Assembly (NCBI GenBank): GCA_964019055.1
Contig: OZ025212.1
Location: 1,530,157-1,594,156 of the forward strand
DNA from: Anthopleura xanthogrammica
Taxonomy: Eukaryota; Cnidaria; Anthozoa; Actiniaria; Actiniidae
Direction: 5' to 3'
DNA length: 64,000 nucleotides
Both the position numbers and the translations under genes were made by a program. Positions 13,150-26,042 of this stretch are shown piece by piece (the stretch's first letter is position 1; every line of letters starts with the position of its first letter). The notes under the pieces were generated by a model, which was given only the letters and a program-made list of their open reading frames with translations, was not told the origin of the DNA and did not search any database.

Positions 13150-15429
13150 ATGTCGTTCGAAGTGTTTGCTTTTATTCTTGCAATTCTCATCGCCATTGGC
13201 CTGATATTTTTAGTAATATGGAATGTAAGTACAACTTTTCACTACCAAGATGTACTATTAACCAGAAGTTTTAATTTTTTGTTGTGTTTTCTTGGTAGAT
13301 AATCGCGTTTGATGACCTCAAAACTGACTACAAGAACCCAGTAGATATGTGTAACAGCTTAAACCCGGTAAGTTGAATTTTACTCTCAATATACTCAAGT
13401 TCGATCCCTCTTCACAGCTCATTAAGAGCTTAGACTCTCGTTTGACATTCAAACTACGATCCGAAGCATTCATATCGCTGGACTTTGAGCTTCTTTTTGT
13501 TCTAAGTTATTCATAAACTCCAGCTCACTTCAGTGAGCTTCTACTATAATTTGTACTCGTGGTGTATCTAAACGATTCATGTTTTTTTACGCTGCAGTTA
13601 ATGAATCTTTATTCCTTAAAATATGAATTGTACCTCATTTTTACAGCTTTTTATTGCTTTCTTACAATGTCGAAGTTTGTTGACTAGCGAGGATTTTTTA
13701 CTCCAGCTATAACCTGCAGGTGTCAGTCAACATCGAAACAGGTGGAAAAACTTGAACTATAAACATTCAGCGATATTAATACATTAGCTACTAGAGAAAA
13801 TAGTAAGGATAGAATTTCTGAAACTGATATGAAACTCAATTCATACTTCCCTAGAAATATGAGGAAAGCTACAAAAAAAAAGGTTTCAGGGTCAGCTGTA
13901 GTATTAGCTCATTGCAAAAACAACGCTAGTTTGACATTCTCAAAGTTACTGTGTTTGGCATTTTTGAGGATGAAATCCTAGGCAATAAGGGAGTTTACAA
14001 GCACACATGCTGCACTAGATACTGGCTGAACCTTCAAATTTTTACCATATTCTGAAACACCCATTGGGATGATCAAAGTCAAGGTAGACCTAACTCACGG
14101 ATTGAACTTGAGTTTGACTAAATGAAAATCGGATCCCTGCAAGGGAAACAAGTCGCCCACAACAAATCTGTCCCTTGTAATATGCTTGTGCTTTGTGCTC
14201 GCCAAATTCCCTTTCCAATGGAGAGAGGGGAAAAGAGAGTAAATGACTTGTAGCAAGTCTACAGCTCTAGACCAAAGAAGCGAGAGTTGAGTGCACTATC
14301 CCTTACTGACTCTGGATACATAGTTACTGATAGATAAAGAGGTCCAATGTTTGTTCTGATAGATTCTTTTATTTCATTTCAGCTTGTTCTACCAGAGTAT
14401 GCCATCCATATCTTCTTGACGCTAGTGTTTCTGTTTGGAGGTCAATGGATGGCTGTTATGTTTAACATTCCTCTCCTTGCCTATCATATACATAGGTATG
14501 TATACATGTGCCATAAGCTACATGCGCATATAATATGAGGGGCTGATCTCTATGGGCATATATGATGGTAAGTCAGAGGCAAGCCATTGTAAAGCCCATA
14601 TAGATCAGATGCGAATATTAAAAGTTATTATATGGCAAGGTAACTGACTATTGTGTTTTTCCCCATTATTAGTTATTCATAATTTAATACTTTTAAGATC
14701 TAGAGATATATGTTTGTGTGTCATTGCATGACAGATATAGTAACAGACCGATGATGAGCACAGCTGGTCTGTATGACCCTACTGAAGTGATGAATGCTAG
14801 TGAAATGTGGAGATGCCAGAAGGAAGGCTGGATCAAGCTTGCTTTCTACCTTATTAGTTTCTTTTATTACCTATACAGGTAAGAACAAACCAGAAGCCTT
14901 AACGGGGGAGGTCTGCTCTGACTCATTAGCTTGGGGGGAGGTCTGCTCTGACTCATTAGCTTGGGGGAAGGGTGGGTTGACAGAATTTTGTCTCCAAAAT
15001 TTTACTAACAATGAAAAGAAACAGCACTTTTCATATTGCTGTGACCTAACTGACTCCAGACATCTGGCATTTTGGCTTCCATCAATCAAACTTACAATGT
15101 ACCAAGTTCATTCTGATAGAGAGATAAGGAAATTCCTGTAACTAGACAGCCATTTTCACACAGGAATTTCTTTGTCACTCATGATCGGAATGAACTGGGT
15201 CCCTAGTAAATTTGACTGACGGAAGTCAAAATGTCAGATGTCTGAAGTCGGTAGGTTGCAGAAATATGAAAGCACTTTATCCCAGATGATTAGCCTAATA
15301 TGATAAGAAGGATCTGGCCACCCCTACATATCTGTTATGAATTCTCAGAATTTCTTTCATTGATTGTTGAGAGATTTTGACTGAATTTTTCTTTTGTTTT
15401 CTAGGATGATGTATGCATTGCTTGTTTAG
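13150..15429 (+). CDS. CNIH1: cornichon family AMPA receptor / cargo export protein
   Basis: Five exons: 13150-13224, 13299-13367, 14383-14495, 14735-14878 and 15405-15429, giving 141 residues (human CNIH1 has 144). Conserved signatures are IIAFDDLKTDYKNPVD, LNPLVLPEYAIH, MPLLAYHIHR-like PLLAYHIHR, GLYDPTEVMNA, CQKEGWIKLAFYL and FFYYLY. Cornichons are ER membrane proteins with several transmembrane segments that load transmembrane cargo such as growth-factor precursors into COPII vesicles; some members also modulate ionotropic glutamate receptors. The start is the only Met before the first hydrophobic segment. The last exon codes only MMYALLV and the stop. Assignment among CNIH1-3 is not possible by eye; CNIH4 fits less well. 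Intron 4 contains a palindromic element. Confidence 0.95.
14904..14964. repeat. two-copy 30-bp tandem repeat
   Basis: GGAGGTCTGCTCTGACTCAT and its flanks occur twice back to back in cornichon intron 4, just after the donor site. Confidence 0.9.
15021..15276. mobile_element. palindromic MITE, family P3, copy 1 (cornichon intron 4)
   Basis: Ends ACAGCACTTTTCATATT and AATATGAAAGCACT are near inversions; the inner arms include GACTCCAGACATCTGG and CAGATGTCTGAAGTC. A second copy lies in FANCL intron 2 (21747-21990). Confidence 0.75.
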
Positions 15430-15693
15430 TTTGAGTCAAGCAAAGCTAGAGAGTTCAGTACATCTTGCACAGACGTCCTTGGCTGAACTATGTTCATTGA
15501 AAGAAATCCATTTGTACTTTTCACAGGCATCGTGAAACAAAAAAAATGGTAGTTCTGCACCAATTCTAGTTCTGCTAGGATTTACAATATCACTATATTA
15601 TTTTGAGGGCATTTTCTAACATACTTTTGATGGCAAACTAGGAATTTACTGGCTATATGATAACCAGCTATTTGAGTAGACTAATGCTGCTGC

Positions 15694-15840
15694 TATAGGG
15701 CTTTTCTGAGATAGCGAACAAGATGCATTCTGGTCTAGAATGAGTAAAAAACATATTTTGTACATTATTTAAATGGAGTTTTTTTTACCCAAGCTAGACC
15801 TGGATGCATCTTGTTTGCCTTGGCACTAAAAAGGTCTATA
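15694..15840. mobile_element. imperfect foldback element
   Basis: Arms around GCGAACAAGATGCATTCTGG and CCTGGATGCATCTTGTTTGC are inverted, with ends TATAG and CTATA. No ORF. Confidence 0.55.
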
Positions 15841-16340
15841 GACCAAACCACACTCATTTAAGTTACAGGTTGTTGGATTGTCTAGTCATAGTAGCTTTTA
15901 ATGTGCACTTTTGGTAAAACATTTGTGAGTATAATATTGTGAAACTGAAGGATTTGTAAAGTATTTCCAGAAAATATCCATACTTGACGCTCTAAGGGAG
16001 ATTGGAATTTTTAAATGGTCAGCATGGCTCATGAAAGATAACGTGGAGTGCAATATTGGGTAAATCTTTGAAGAGTTTACTGCTGTGAATCTCCTTTTCT
16101 TGGCTCATGGTGGGAGGGGGCAAAAATGCCCAAGCTTCATAGTAATGCATAGTGTGCTTAAAGTGAAGTCACTTAACCCGTGAAATAAAAAATTGCTTGT
16201 AAAGTGTAATAGTCAAATAGACACAAAAGAAAACAATGGGATTTTGGTCTACTAAAGTGTATTAGTCTAATACCTATTTCACAGGTTTAATGTTTTCACT
16301 CTAATGGTAACACCTGTGATTACTAAATGGCAATGGACAT

Positions 16341-16473
16341 ATAGACCTCTTGCAGCACGTCAGAATGCAGCTCAATTTGGAGGACAAAACAATAGATTCC
16401 AATTCTCAGGAGATTGATTTTTTTTTTTGTCTTTTAAATTGAGCTGCCTCAATATCACATGAAAGGGGTCTAT
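16341..16473. mobile_element. MITE family P2, copy 1
   Basis: Bounded by ATAGACC and GGTCTAT; contains GCAGCTCAATTTGGAGGACA near the left and its inverse near the right. Four more copies occur at 16870, 17660, 28114 and 53482. Confidence 0.85.
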
Positions 16474-16869
16474 TGTGTATTTCCAGAAAACTCCTATACA
16501 TGCTCCCCACCCCCCCCCCACCACCAATCACCAATCGCATTACAACTTTTCAAGGAGGGAGGGTCTAAGAAGGTATAATCTAAATAAATTTGTCTTCCAG
16601 GAAATGAATGTTGGGTATTTCTTGAACCTCGATGTACACATTTTTGTTTTAAAGCCAATAAAAATATAGGAATTTTGAAACTTAAAGATAAGAGATATGT
16701 TTTTTGACTAGAAGAGCATGTAAATTGTAGAAGTGTACTTTACAGTGCTTTTCAATAGCATGCATGTAATCATACATTTTGCCATCACTAGAATTTTGGT
16801 GGATGTCAATCAAAGTGTTACTATGACTATCAGAAAACACAAAGTTTTCATGATCAAGGGCACATGACC

Positions 16870-17005
16870 ATAGACCCCTTGAACCACATCTGAATGCAGC
16901 TCAATTTGGAGGACAAAACAATAGGTTCCAATTCTCAGGAGATAGAAATTCTTTTGTTTTGTCCTCCAAAATGAGCTGCTTTGACGACATGTGAAAGGGG
17001 TCTAT
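16870..17005. mobile_element. MITE family P2, copy 2
   Basis: 136 bp, same ends and arms as copy 1, in the same orientation (TTGAACCACATC instead of TTGCAGCACGTC near the left end). Confidence 0.88.
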
Positions 17006-17293
17006 AAAATGACCTGTAAAGCTCTTGATTGATGTCCACCAAAATGTTATTCCTCACAATGACGATTCACGCGTGCTATTGAAAAGCACATTGGAACCTT
17101 TTATGGTAAAATTGAAATATAAAATTAAACAAAATGTGGATTTTAAAGAAGTATGTATTTAATAGTTTATTTTACTTTGATGGCATCCTTTTCAAAAGTG
17201 AAATGCTTCATAATAAACTCCAATATAATTAATCATTTTTTTATACAATTATGTTTTTCTCAACTACAAAAATATAACAAATGAAAGTGAATT

Positions 17294-17478
17294 GGTCTCT
17301 AGGTTTGTGTAATGTTTTGAATTTCAGACCATTTTGCCATTCTCTTGAGGAAAGGGTTCTTTGTTTGAGTTGTATTCATATTCACGTATCTTATCATGCC
17401 CAATCATTGAACAAAGAAATGATACTCTAGGGAATGACATGTGATCTGAATGGAGAAACATTATGTCCAACCTTAAAA
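17294..17478. mobile_element. palindromic MITE, family P1, copy 2 (degenerate)
   Basis: Retains the P1 core (GAATTTCAGACCAT, TTTGTTTGAGTTGTATTCAT, AAAGAAATGATACTCTAGGG) but its ends are worn, indicating an older insertion. Confidence 0.75.
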
Positions 17479-17659
17479 AAAGTTGAATTGTTGAAAATGT
17501 TGAATTAATTTTCACAGTTATTAAAGAACAAAACACTGAATTACCTTACAAATTACAAAGCACCAGTAAATTAAAAAAAAAAAAAACTAAAAAAGGCAGT
17601 AAGCAAGAATTAAAAAGGAAAAGAAAAGAAATTAAACAAAAAATATAATAACATACTCT

Positions 17660-17795
17660 ATAGACCCCTTGCAGCACGTCGGAATGCAGCTCAATTTGGA
17701 GGACAAAACAATAGTTTCCAATTCTCATGAGATTGAAATTCTTCAGTTTTGTCCTTCAAATTGAGTTGCTTTGACGTCATATGAAAGAGGTCTAT
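17660..17795. mobile_element. MITE family P2, copy 3
   Basis: 136 bp with ends ATAGACC and GGTCTAT and arms GCAGCTCAATTTGGAGGACA and inverse. Confidence 0.88.
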
Positions 17796-18223
17796 AATGC
17801 TTGCTCTGAAATTTGGTTAATTAGCATGAGTAAACTTGCATCCTTAACTATGGACTGCATGGGGACATGATTGAGAAGTGCATGCTATGTACTGAACATG
17901 TTAGAATGAAAGTATAAATTTTCTTAATGAAAGAATTTTTCAGTTTTGCTATGTTATAAAAGAGATGGTTGGCGTTGGTGTGCACCTATTGAGTTACGGA
18001 TGCCGTAGGAAGAAGATAGAGACGCCTCTTTCACCTGGCTAGTATCCATAACTTGAACACAAACTAAGCATATATGTACCATTTCTTCAATGTATGAAAC
18101 ATGTCATTAATATTTTTCACAGGTTTTTCAAGTCACTGATAAACAGGACTTGATTAAAGAAAGTAAGAAAAAATTGAACTACAAAAAAATTAATACACAA
18201 AATATAAGAATTTGGACTAGAAT

Positions 18224-20894
18224 TTAACGAAAGAAAGCCAGCTTAGATTTCAGCCACTCCTCAGTGAATTCCTCCACACTACGAAGCTCAAAAACCTAAA
18301 CACAAAAGCAAAATAATTTGTGAGATGTTATCACAGATGTTAAGAAACTTTTCCTGATTGTTTAGTTTACCAAATAGTCCCTTTCACAGTTCCATGTGCC
18401 ATCTTGAAAGGTAGCCTTGCCTTTGCATGGAGAAGCGAGATGAATGTTGAGTTTGCAATGATAGAGATGTGAATAATTGTACAAGGTGTTAAAAAAAGTC
18501 TGTCATAATTGCAAGGTCACCTCGCTTCGATGCAAAGGCACATGCAGCTACCTTTCAAAATGGTGCAGGGAACTGTGAAGGGGGCTATTGTATTTAATTA
18601 CCTCAAGCCCACACTTTCTCTTGTGCTTTCCCTTCCATTTTCTTTTCTTTCCTTCCCTTCTTTAACTTTCCCTTCCCATCCTTTTTATTCCCTTCCCTTT
18701 CTTACATAATTTTTTCCCTCTTTCCCTTAATTCCATCATGAGCTACTGTTACAGATGAACTTTAACATGATTCTATATATCTACCTTGGTGAGCCCTAGG
18801 TCTTGTACAAACATATTTTTGGATCCTGCATACATCATCTGTAACTCTGGCTTGCAACCTGCATCAAAACAACTCATGGTCAAACTAGGGGAAAAGCGGA
18901 TGGTATATAGGCTTAGTTTCCTAATGCACTTCCCTTGTCACTAAAGGATAAAGTATGTAGAGATGTGATTATTGGTTAGATCTTTCCTATACCTCCGAAA
19001 TTAGTGAGGGCCACAGGTTTTTTAACTACTACAGACCATTGAATTTTAACCTCAAGGGATATATCCTCCATTTTAGTCAATCTATAGCTGGACTAAAATT
19101 CTCCACACACCATCACACCCTCCCTTCCCTCCCCCAGTGTTAATTTACTGACAGTTCATCTTACCTGGTGGAGATATGAAAACAAAGCATAATGGATATG
19201 AAACTCTTCCATCATCATGAGTATATACATAGCTGTATACTACATAGCTGTTGAAGAGAGTAGAGCATTATTATTATCTATTGAGGGCCTATATTTAGTG
19301 GGTACCTATGTCCTCTGTGGGAATTTCACGTTCTGGCTATGTCGCAATTTCAGAATGTTCTTGTGTTGCTTGTCAGAATTTTACTCTTAACAGGGCCTCT
19401 CTGTTGGTAATTCATAACTTTTTAAAAATTTATTTAACTTTGCCCATCAAAAGCAGTCATTAGAGCCATTAAAACAGTCTGTGGTTAGTTGCTAGTCCTC
19501 GCCTCTGGTATCGCTGTTTCAAAGGCCATGTCACTTTAAAATTGAAATTTACCCATAACAAATAGGGTCTCTCTATTTTTGAACAATTTTTATAAAAAAA
19601 TTTTATATGTACCGTGGGAGATGCTCTGGAAGTTCTTCTCTAAGATCATCTACACTAATATCCTACACATAAAAACATATCATCAATATGAATAACTTGA
19701 AACCATAGCCTGAATCAAATGCATTTATTATCCACATACACATGTACACACAAACACACTTTTTAGAGTACTCTGACATCCTTTAGATAAATAAGAGAAG
19801 TATTTCATATGAATCACTGTACCGTATGTTCTTCATCAAGTATTACAAGAAGTTTTTCAGGATCAATTTTCACTAAAAAAGAGCAATTTAGTGACATTTG
19901 AAAGTGAAATCATGAGACTAACCCTAAAATATGAAAGCATATCCAATTATACTCAGTGGAGTACAAATATCACAGGAAGAAGCCTGGAACAAGTACAATT
20001 AATATATCCTGCAATATTTGTACTGTACAAATAATTTACAGTTCGCATAACACAATTTGAAATATTGGGCGATTAAGAAAAAGATAAATAACTGGGAGTG
20101 CAGTAAGGATGAACATTATTTGTTGTCTTGGTATTTTGTCTCACCCATCAAGCTCTACAAAATACTACAGTAGACTCCAAAAAATATCCACCAGCACTGC
20201 ACCCTAAAGATATATAATTTCTAGTTATCCTTAAATTCCATGTTATGTCACAGCAGCCATGTTGGTGGTCATGTAACTTTCTTGGAATGCGTCCAATCCA
20301 CCAATAGTGTGAAAATTTGTGTCCAACCCTTTTCATAAAAAGATGAATGACCTTCAGAAATGTTCCCAATTTGGGTTACAAAACTGTTGGGGTCAACAGG
20401 GTGTACCAACTTGGTTTCAAAAACTACTGGAGTTCCCAGGGAGGGGAAGATTTGTACCTTGCCCCAGCCCCACCCCCCATTGTCTCAAACATACAGCAAA
20501 CCATACAGTAATTATATATATTTGTACTTATATACAACATATGTGTCGTCAGAAAATGCAAAGGAAGGTTTGTTAAAAGTAATTGTAGCTCTCTTTCTTA
20601 CTTATCATTGCTGCTGAGTTTTTTTCCTTGCGAAAACGAAAAGCTTTTAGCTTCTCCTCCAGTCCTGGTTCGATGTCACAAACTTTAACGTGGGCCGACT
20701 AAGAAATTCAATCAAAGATAGAGTTTAGCATTCAAAGACAATGAAAAATACCGGTCAATAAAGTAATAAACTTATTATTCTTTGAGATAAATGTTATTAC
20801 TAGAGATAGGCTAAGTTTTCAAAGGGTTGAATGAGGATAAGTTCACAAGGAAACGATGTACAGAATTTTTCAACTAGAAGAAGGAACTCACCAT
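18224..20894 (-). CDS. GMFB: glia maturation factor (ADF-H domain, Arp2/3 debranching)
   Basis: Seven exons: 20894-20892 (the ATG alone), 20698-20602, 19872-19823, 19662-19613, 19247-19165, 18858-18785 and 18295-18224; total 142 residues, equal to human GMFB/GMFG. Landmarks are [56 protein letters not shown] and the tail [13 protein letters not shown] is a single ADF-homology domain protein that binds the Arp2/3 complex and removes actin branches. The first exon is inferred: a minus-strand ATG directly followed by a perfect GTGAGT donor, phase 0, before [11 protein letters not shown], mirroring the human start. All other junctions follow the phase exactly. FANCL starts 428 bp away on the other strand, so the two may share a bidirectional promoter. 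Confidence 0.93.
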
Positions 20895-21321
20895 AATTTA
20901 CTCAGTTGTATTCTCGATTACGAGTTTCAAATATGTAAGTATAATTACTCTAAATACTGGTTTATATTCCTGTGATTTTCTGTGGATTTTCTAGAGATGG
21001 TTTTTCCTATCCCCAGATTGAATAAGTAATCTTTCGTTAGGTATTACACTTACTCCTCTCCCCCACAGTATACAAACTGCTACCCACAGGAGGCCCACAG
21101 CGTTAATATCGTTCAAACTATATTTTCATCGTAATAAATTTTACCCAAAAAAATATAACATAATTCAAAACAATATATATTTTCTAAAAGAGACGATTCT
21201 ATGGAATTTAGATTGGATAAATATAGGTGAGGGGTCTTGAGGGGTCAAATTTGCGTTGCAGATTGTGAATCTGTAAGTGGGTTCCCTGTGGAGAGCAGAT
21301 CCTGGAATGTTTACAATAAAA
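20895..21321. promoter_or_regulatory. head-to-head GMF/FANCL intergenic region
   Basis: Only 427 bp separate the two inferred start codons, which point away from each other. The arrangement suggests a bidirectional promoter. No TATA box at a fixed distance was convincing; the assignment rests on spacing. Confidence 0.5.
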
Positions 21322-24300
21322 ATGGCGGCAAAGCTTGAAGTTCATGAAATCTGTCCTCTTTTGATTCCTCAGGACTCAAAGAGAAAACGTTACGATGGAT
21401 ATATAACTGCTAGAGTTAGTGTTTTATACCAGTTAATTCATGAACTTCATAAATATGTTGAAAATTTCAGTTTTTAGGTGACAAAATAAGCACCTTTTTG
21501 GACTTTTTTTGATAGATTTTCTCCCATTTTTCAGAGAAAGAGTTTTCGTTTTTGCATCAGTATTCCTGAAGAAAATTCCCTTAAAGATGCAAGGTAAAGT
21601 AAGAATATAAAAACTATTATTTTGCTTTAAAATAGATGTGCAAACTAGATTTGCTTGTTGAACAACACTTTTCCTCTTAACCATTGCAAAAATGAAGTTT
21701 GACAAAAATACTTTAAATACTGCGTACTATTTTCAACAAGTTTCATTTACAGCACTTTTCGTATTTCTGCAACCTAACCGACTCCAGACATCTGGCATTT
21801 TGTCTTCTGTCAATCAAACTTACGGTGGGCCGAGTTATTTCCGATCACAAGCAATAAAGAAATTTCCATGTGAAAATGGCTGTCTAGTCACAGGAATTTC
21901 CTTATCACTTGATAAACTTGGTCTGTTGTAAGTTTGATTGATGGAAGCCAAAATACCAGGCGTCTGGAGTCAGTATGAAAAACATTGTAATGGAGTGTTA
22001 GGAACACTTGAATGTAGTGTGCTACTTTTCGCATTTTGCATCACACTCCCCCCCCCCCCCCCCCCAAATGGTGACAAGTCACTCAATGTCCTTTTGTTTT
22101 TTCTTAAAAAGAATTGAGTGTAGCTGGAAGCTCAAGCTTTTACTCAAAGACTATGAAGGTGTCATAAGACAGGTCAGTTTGCATTGAGGGGGGGGGGGGG
22201 GAGATTTGGTTCTACAATCATTAATCATATCACCTCAGTAGGGTGGTGAACTTGAAGACTCAAAAATCATTTTTCATTTCAGAGACTCGCTCAAAGTGTA
22301 GACTTGGCATCCTTTTTAGTGGAACTAAAAGACATTATGGTAAGTGTGAAATAACTTTCAATTAAATAATTGCTACTGCTTTAATTGCTATTCGCTCATC
22401 AATACAAAACTCACCACAGCTGTTAATGGGCAATAGACTGCTATCAATCTGATGTCACAGATTGTCCGTTTCCATGACTATGTCAGTGCCATGCTGTGTA
22501 TGAAAACATTCAACATTCCATGCATTGTCTGTCATAACCATGTCATGTGCCATGAGTAACAAAATCTGTTCTAATAAATACCTTTCTAATATTAGGAAAG
22601 ACTTCTACAGTCACAAAATGAAGAACAAGTTATAAGTCATCCAAAGTATTACACCCAGTTGATTGAAGAAATAGAAACTATTTCATGGAGCAAGTATGTT
22701 ATAATTGCAACAACATGAATTTATTCTAGAGTTAAAAAGGAATTGATGATATTATTATAAAATTATTGATTTAAACATTTAATTGTTGTTTGCTAGGTTG
22801 GTCTATGTTGACCCTTCATTTAAAGTACTAAAATTGTTGGCAAGGTAAACATTTTTATATTTTATTCATTTATTATCTGCGTAGGGGCCCAAATGGGAAA
22901 GGGGAGGAGAGGGGGAAGAGGTGGGGGGGGGGGGGGGGCTGTGAGAAGGGGGACAAGGAGTCTCTTCCCCTACCTCCCCTATCCCCTAGGTTCCACCCAA
23001 GTCCCTGAATAAACAAATAAATGAATTTTTTTCCTTTTTTCTAATTTTTTTTTTTTTTCAGAGATAGCAAACAAAGAGATCACGTTATAGCTATTCATCT
23101 TTCATCACAGGTATACAATTCTTAGAATATGGCACTTACTGACCAATTACCAACACATAATCAACCACTTACTGACACCTTACTGTGTAGTAGATTGATT
23201 CCAATCTACCCCACAAGCTGATAATACATATATGTACTTTAAATACCTGTTATGTAAGTCTAATTATTATATTAATTACATCCTATGATTATTGTAGCAC
23301 CCTGTAACTCCACCTTCTGTAACAACTGATCTTCCTGGGAAATTCTCTTTCAACTGGTCTACAACACAGGTAAACCAGTGAGTTATAATAAATTTCCTTG
23401 ATTAGGGACCAGCAAGGGAGGGAGGGGTGCATTTTGATTTTCATTTCCACAATTTTTTGTTACCCCTCTCCCCAGAGTGTCCTTTGTCTCTCTTAGGTTA
23501 TTCCTTTTTGGAGGATAAAATATGCTGCCCCCTTCTATTTGCACCAGCCCCGCCCCCTTCCCTGTAAATAATGACTGGTCCCTTATATCTTGATAACCAA
23601 TAATTATTAATTAAAAATTCTCTTAAATATGAATTGAGTTTTTTTACTTCTATTTTTCAGACCTCACCTTTGAAAGGAATGTATCATCAGTTTGAGGAGG
23701 TGGAGTAATTCTCATTGAATTTTGATAGAGGAATTTTTATTCATTTAGCTTGTGTGACAATGTTGTAATTGTTTGTTAAATGATAATATGGGTACAACAT
23801 GGGCCAACAGACCTTCCCCAAATTCACGTAAGTGACCACAAAACATTTGCTTCAAGTCGAGGTTGGACTTGATAAAATGCATATTAACTTCATGAATACA
23901 TCAATCACTCAAGCAAATAGCAGTTATTATGGAATCGATGCATAAAATAGAAATAACAAGCATTGTATTGACCCAATAGCCTCACTTGTATGATTCTTAT
24001 AAGAAAAAGAATATCTCATTGCAGGCTTAACTGTAATAACGGCTATACAGGAAAGGTCTGTTATAGCTAGCCTCCTCTGCATGCATCTCTCTTATTTTCC
24101 TTTTCCAAGATGCTTGGGATCCCTGTGTGATAAAGGATGGAGGAGGTCAAACAATACAGGTACTGTAGCCTGCCAAAGGAACAGACAAGAAAGAGCCAAG
24201 AGATGCCTGCAGAGGAGGCTATGTTATAGCAGACTTGAAAGAGTCAAGGGTTTTCACATTGAGTGCTCTGAAGTCTGGATTTTTCCAATCTTTTCTTTTT

Positions 24301-26004
24301 CCAATCTAAAGTTGTAACTTTTGGTTTGATAACAGTCGTTAAAGACTTATGAAGAATTCTGGGACATAATGGATGAAATAGACAAAAACACTTGGGTTTT
24401 GGAACCAGACCAACCCTCTAGATCATGCACGACGAGGAGAATAGCCTTAGGTATACAATCCTTTACATAACCATGCCAACCATGTCATTTGCAGCCTTTG
24501 TATCTAGACTCCAGCCACTCCCCCTGTCCAACCTGTCCACCATGTCTTTGTCTTTGACTCTTTGGATCAATCGTAAACCATTATTTTTTGTTTAACAGGC
24601 AATAATTCATCCATACATCTTGAGGTGAACCCTTTACATCCCAGACTTCTTCCTGAGTGCAGGTTTCTTGGTGCTGATCATGGTAAGATATGGTGTATAT
24701 GAACTTCATTAGAAATCTAATTCCTAACTGGGTACCCTGTGGTGCCAATAGAGAAATTCAACATTTTCCACACAAAGCATTCAGTCAAGGCTGCAAGGTA
24801 GTTTCAAAGTATTATTCAAATTTGAACCTTGCAGTGTCAGCAGTGGAATGCTTTGTGTTTGACCAGTGAACCAATGTATGGAAAGTTTCATGTATTATAT
24901 GTTGTGTTTACAGTTATTATTCCAATGAGAGAGAACTTAAATACCAACCTTAATTTATGGTAAGTAATGCAAGTACTGCAATTTATTCTTATTTTTTTCT
25001 TTTTAACTCCATAGACTCATCCCATCCCAACATCCCACCCACCCCTCATTCATCAATCCATTCATTCATCCATCTATCACCCACCCATCATCCATCCATC
25101 AATAAGCACACCCACATCTCATCCATCCATCCATCATCCATCCATCCATCATCCATCCATCCATCATCCATCTATCCATCCACCCCTTATCCATCCACCC
25201 CTTATCCATCCATCCATCATCCATCCATCCATCTTTTCATCCATCCATGCATCCTTTCATCTACTCACTTTATTTCTTTTTTTCCAGGGACCCTAAACTA
25301 TCAATCCTGACTAATTTAGAAAATGTCCTAAAACTGAAATTCCCGTCACCATCCACTACTAACAAAGAGGTAAGTAGCTGACAACTATATTAGAAAGACA
25401 AACACAACACAATGTGAAAAAAGATGGTGCACATGCTGACAAATGACTTCCAAAACAACTGTTGACGTCGCAACGCATTCAAAACACCTGTTTTCACATC
25501 TGCAAGATTCTGGACCTCGCAATGTCAACGGTTATTTTAGAAGTCATTCGTCAGGTCACATGTCATCTTCTTTCACATCACACTGTATTTGCTAAACCTC
25601 TCTATTCTATCAGATTACATGCACATCAAATCAATCTTTTTAATCTTTTGTCCCACTTTGACAGGACTTCAGTATGGAATGTGGCATCTGCTATTCATAT
25701 AGACTAAATGACGCCATACCAGACAAGGCCTGTGATGATTCCCGATGTGGACAACCTTTTCACCAAATATGTCTCATAGAGGTATGTGTTTCTAACTTTT
25801 TCACTATTAACGTAGTTGTGTAAAATATTTCAGCGAACTTGTAAAAGATTGATGATGGAAAATAGATTTCTGTAGCTGTTACTTTTCACATTTTCAGTGG
25901 TTGAAGTCATTACCATCCAGTCGTCAGAGCTTTAACATGATATTTGGTGAATGTCCTTACTGTAGTAAGGTGAGTAGGCTTGTAATAGAATTATTATGAT
26001 TATC

Positions 26005-26042
<38 letters not shown>

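Larger units (their letters stand above)
15430..18223. other. intergenic, 3' flanks of cornichon and GMF, transposon-rich
   Basis: The cornichon 3' UTR probably extends through the first several hundred bases; aataaa occurs near 16658. The rest is occupied by four palindromic elements of families P1 and P2 plus one unrelated foldback. No coding exon recognised. Confidence 0.55.

Noticed and set aside
24957..25310. Ser/His/Pro-rich plus-strand frame
   Set aside because: Translation of the CCAT minisatellite in FANCL intron 12.
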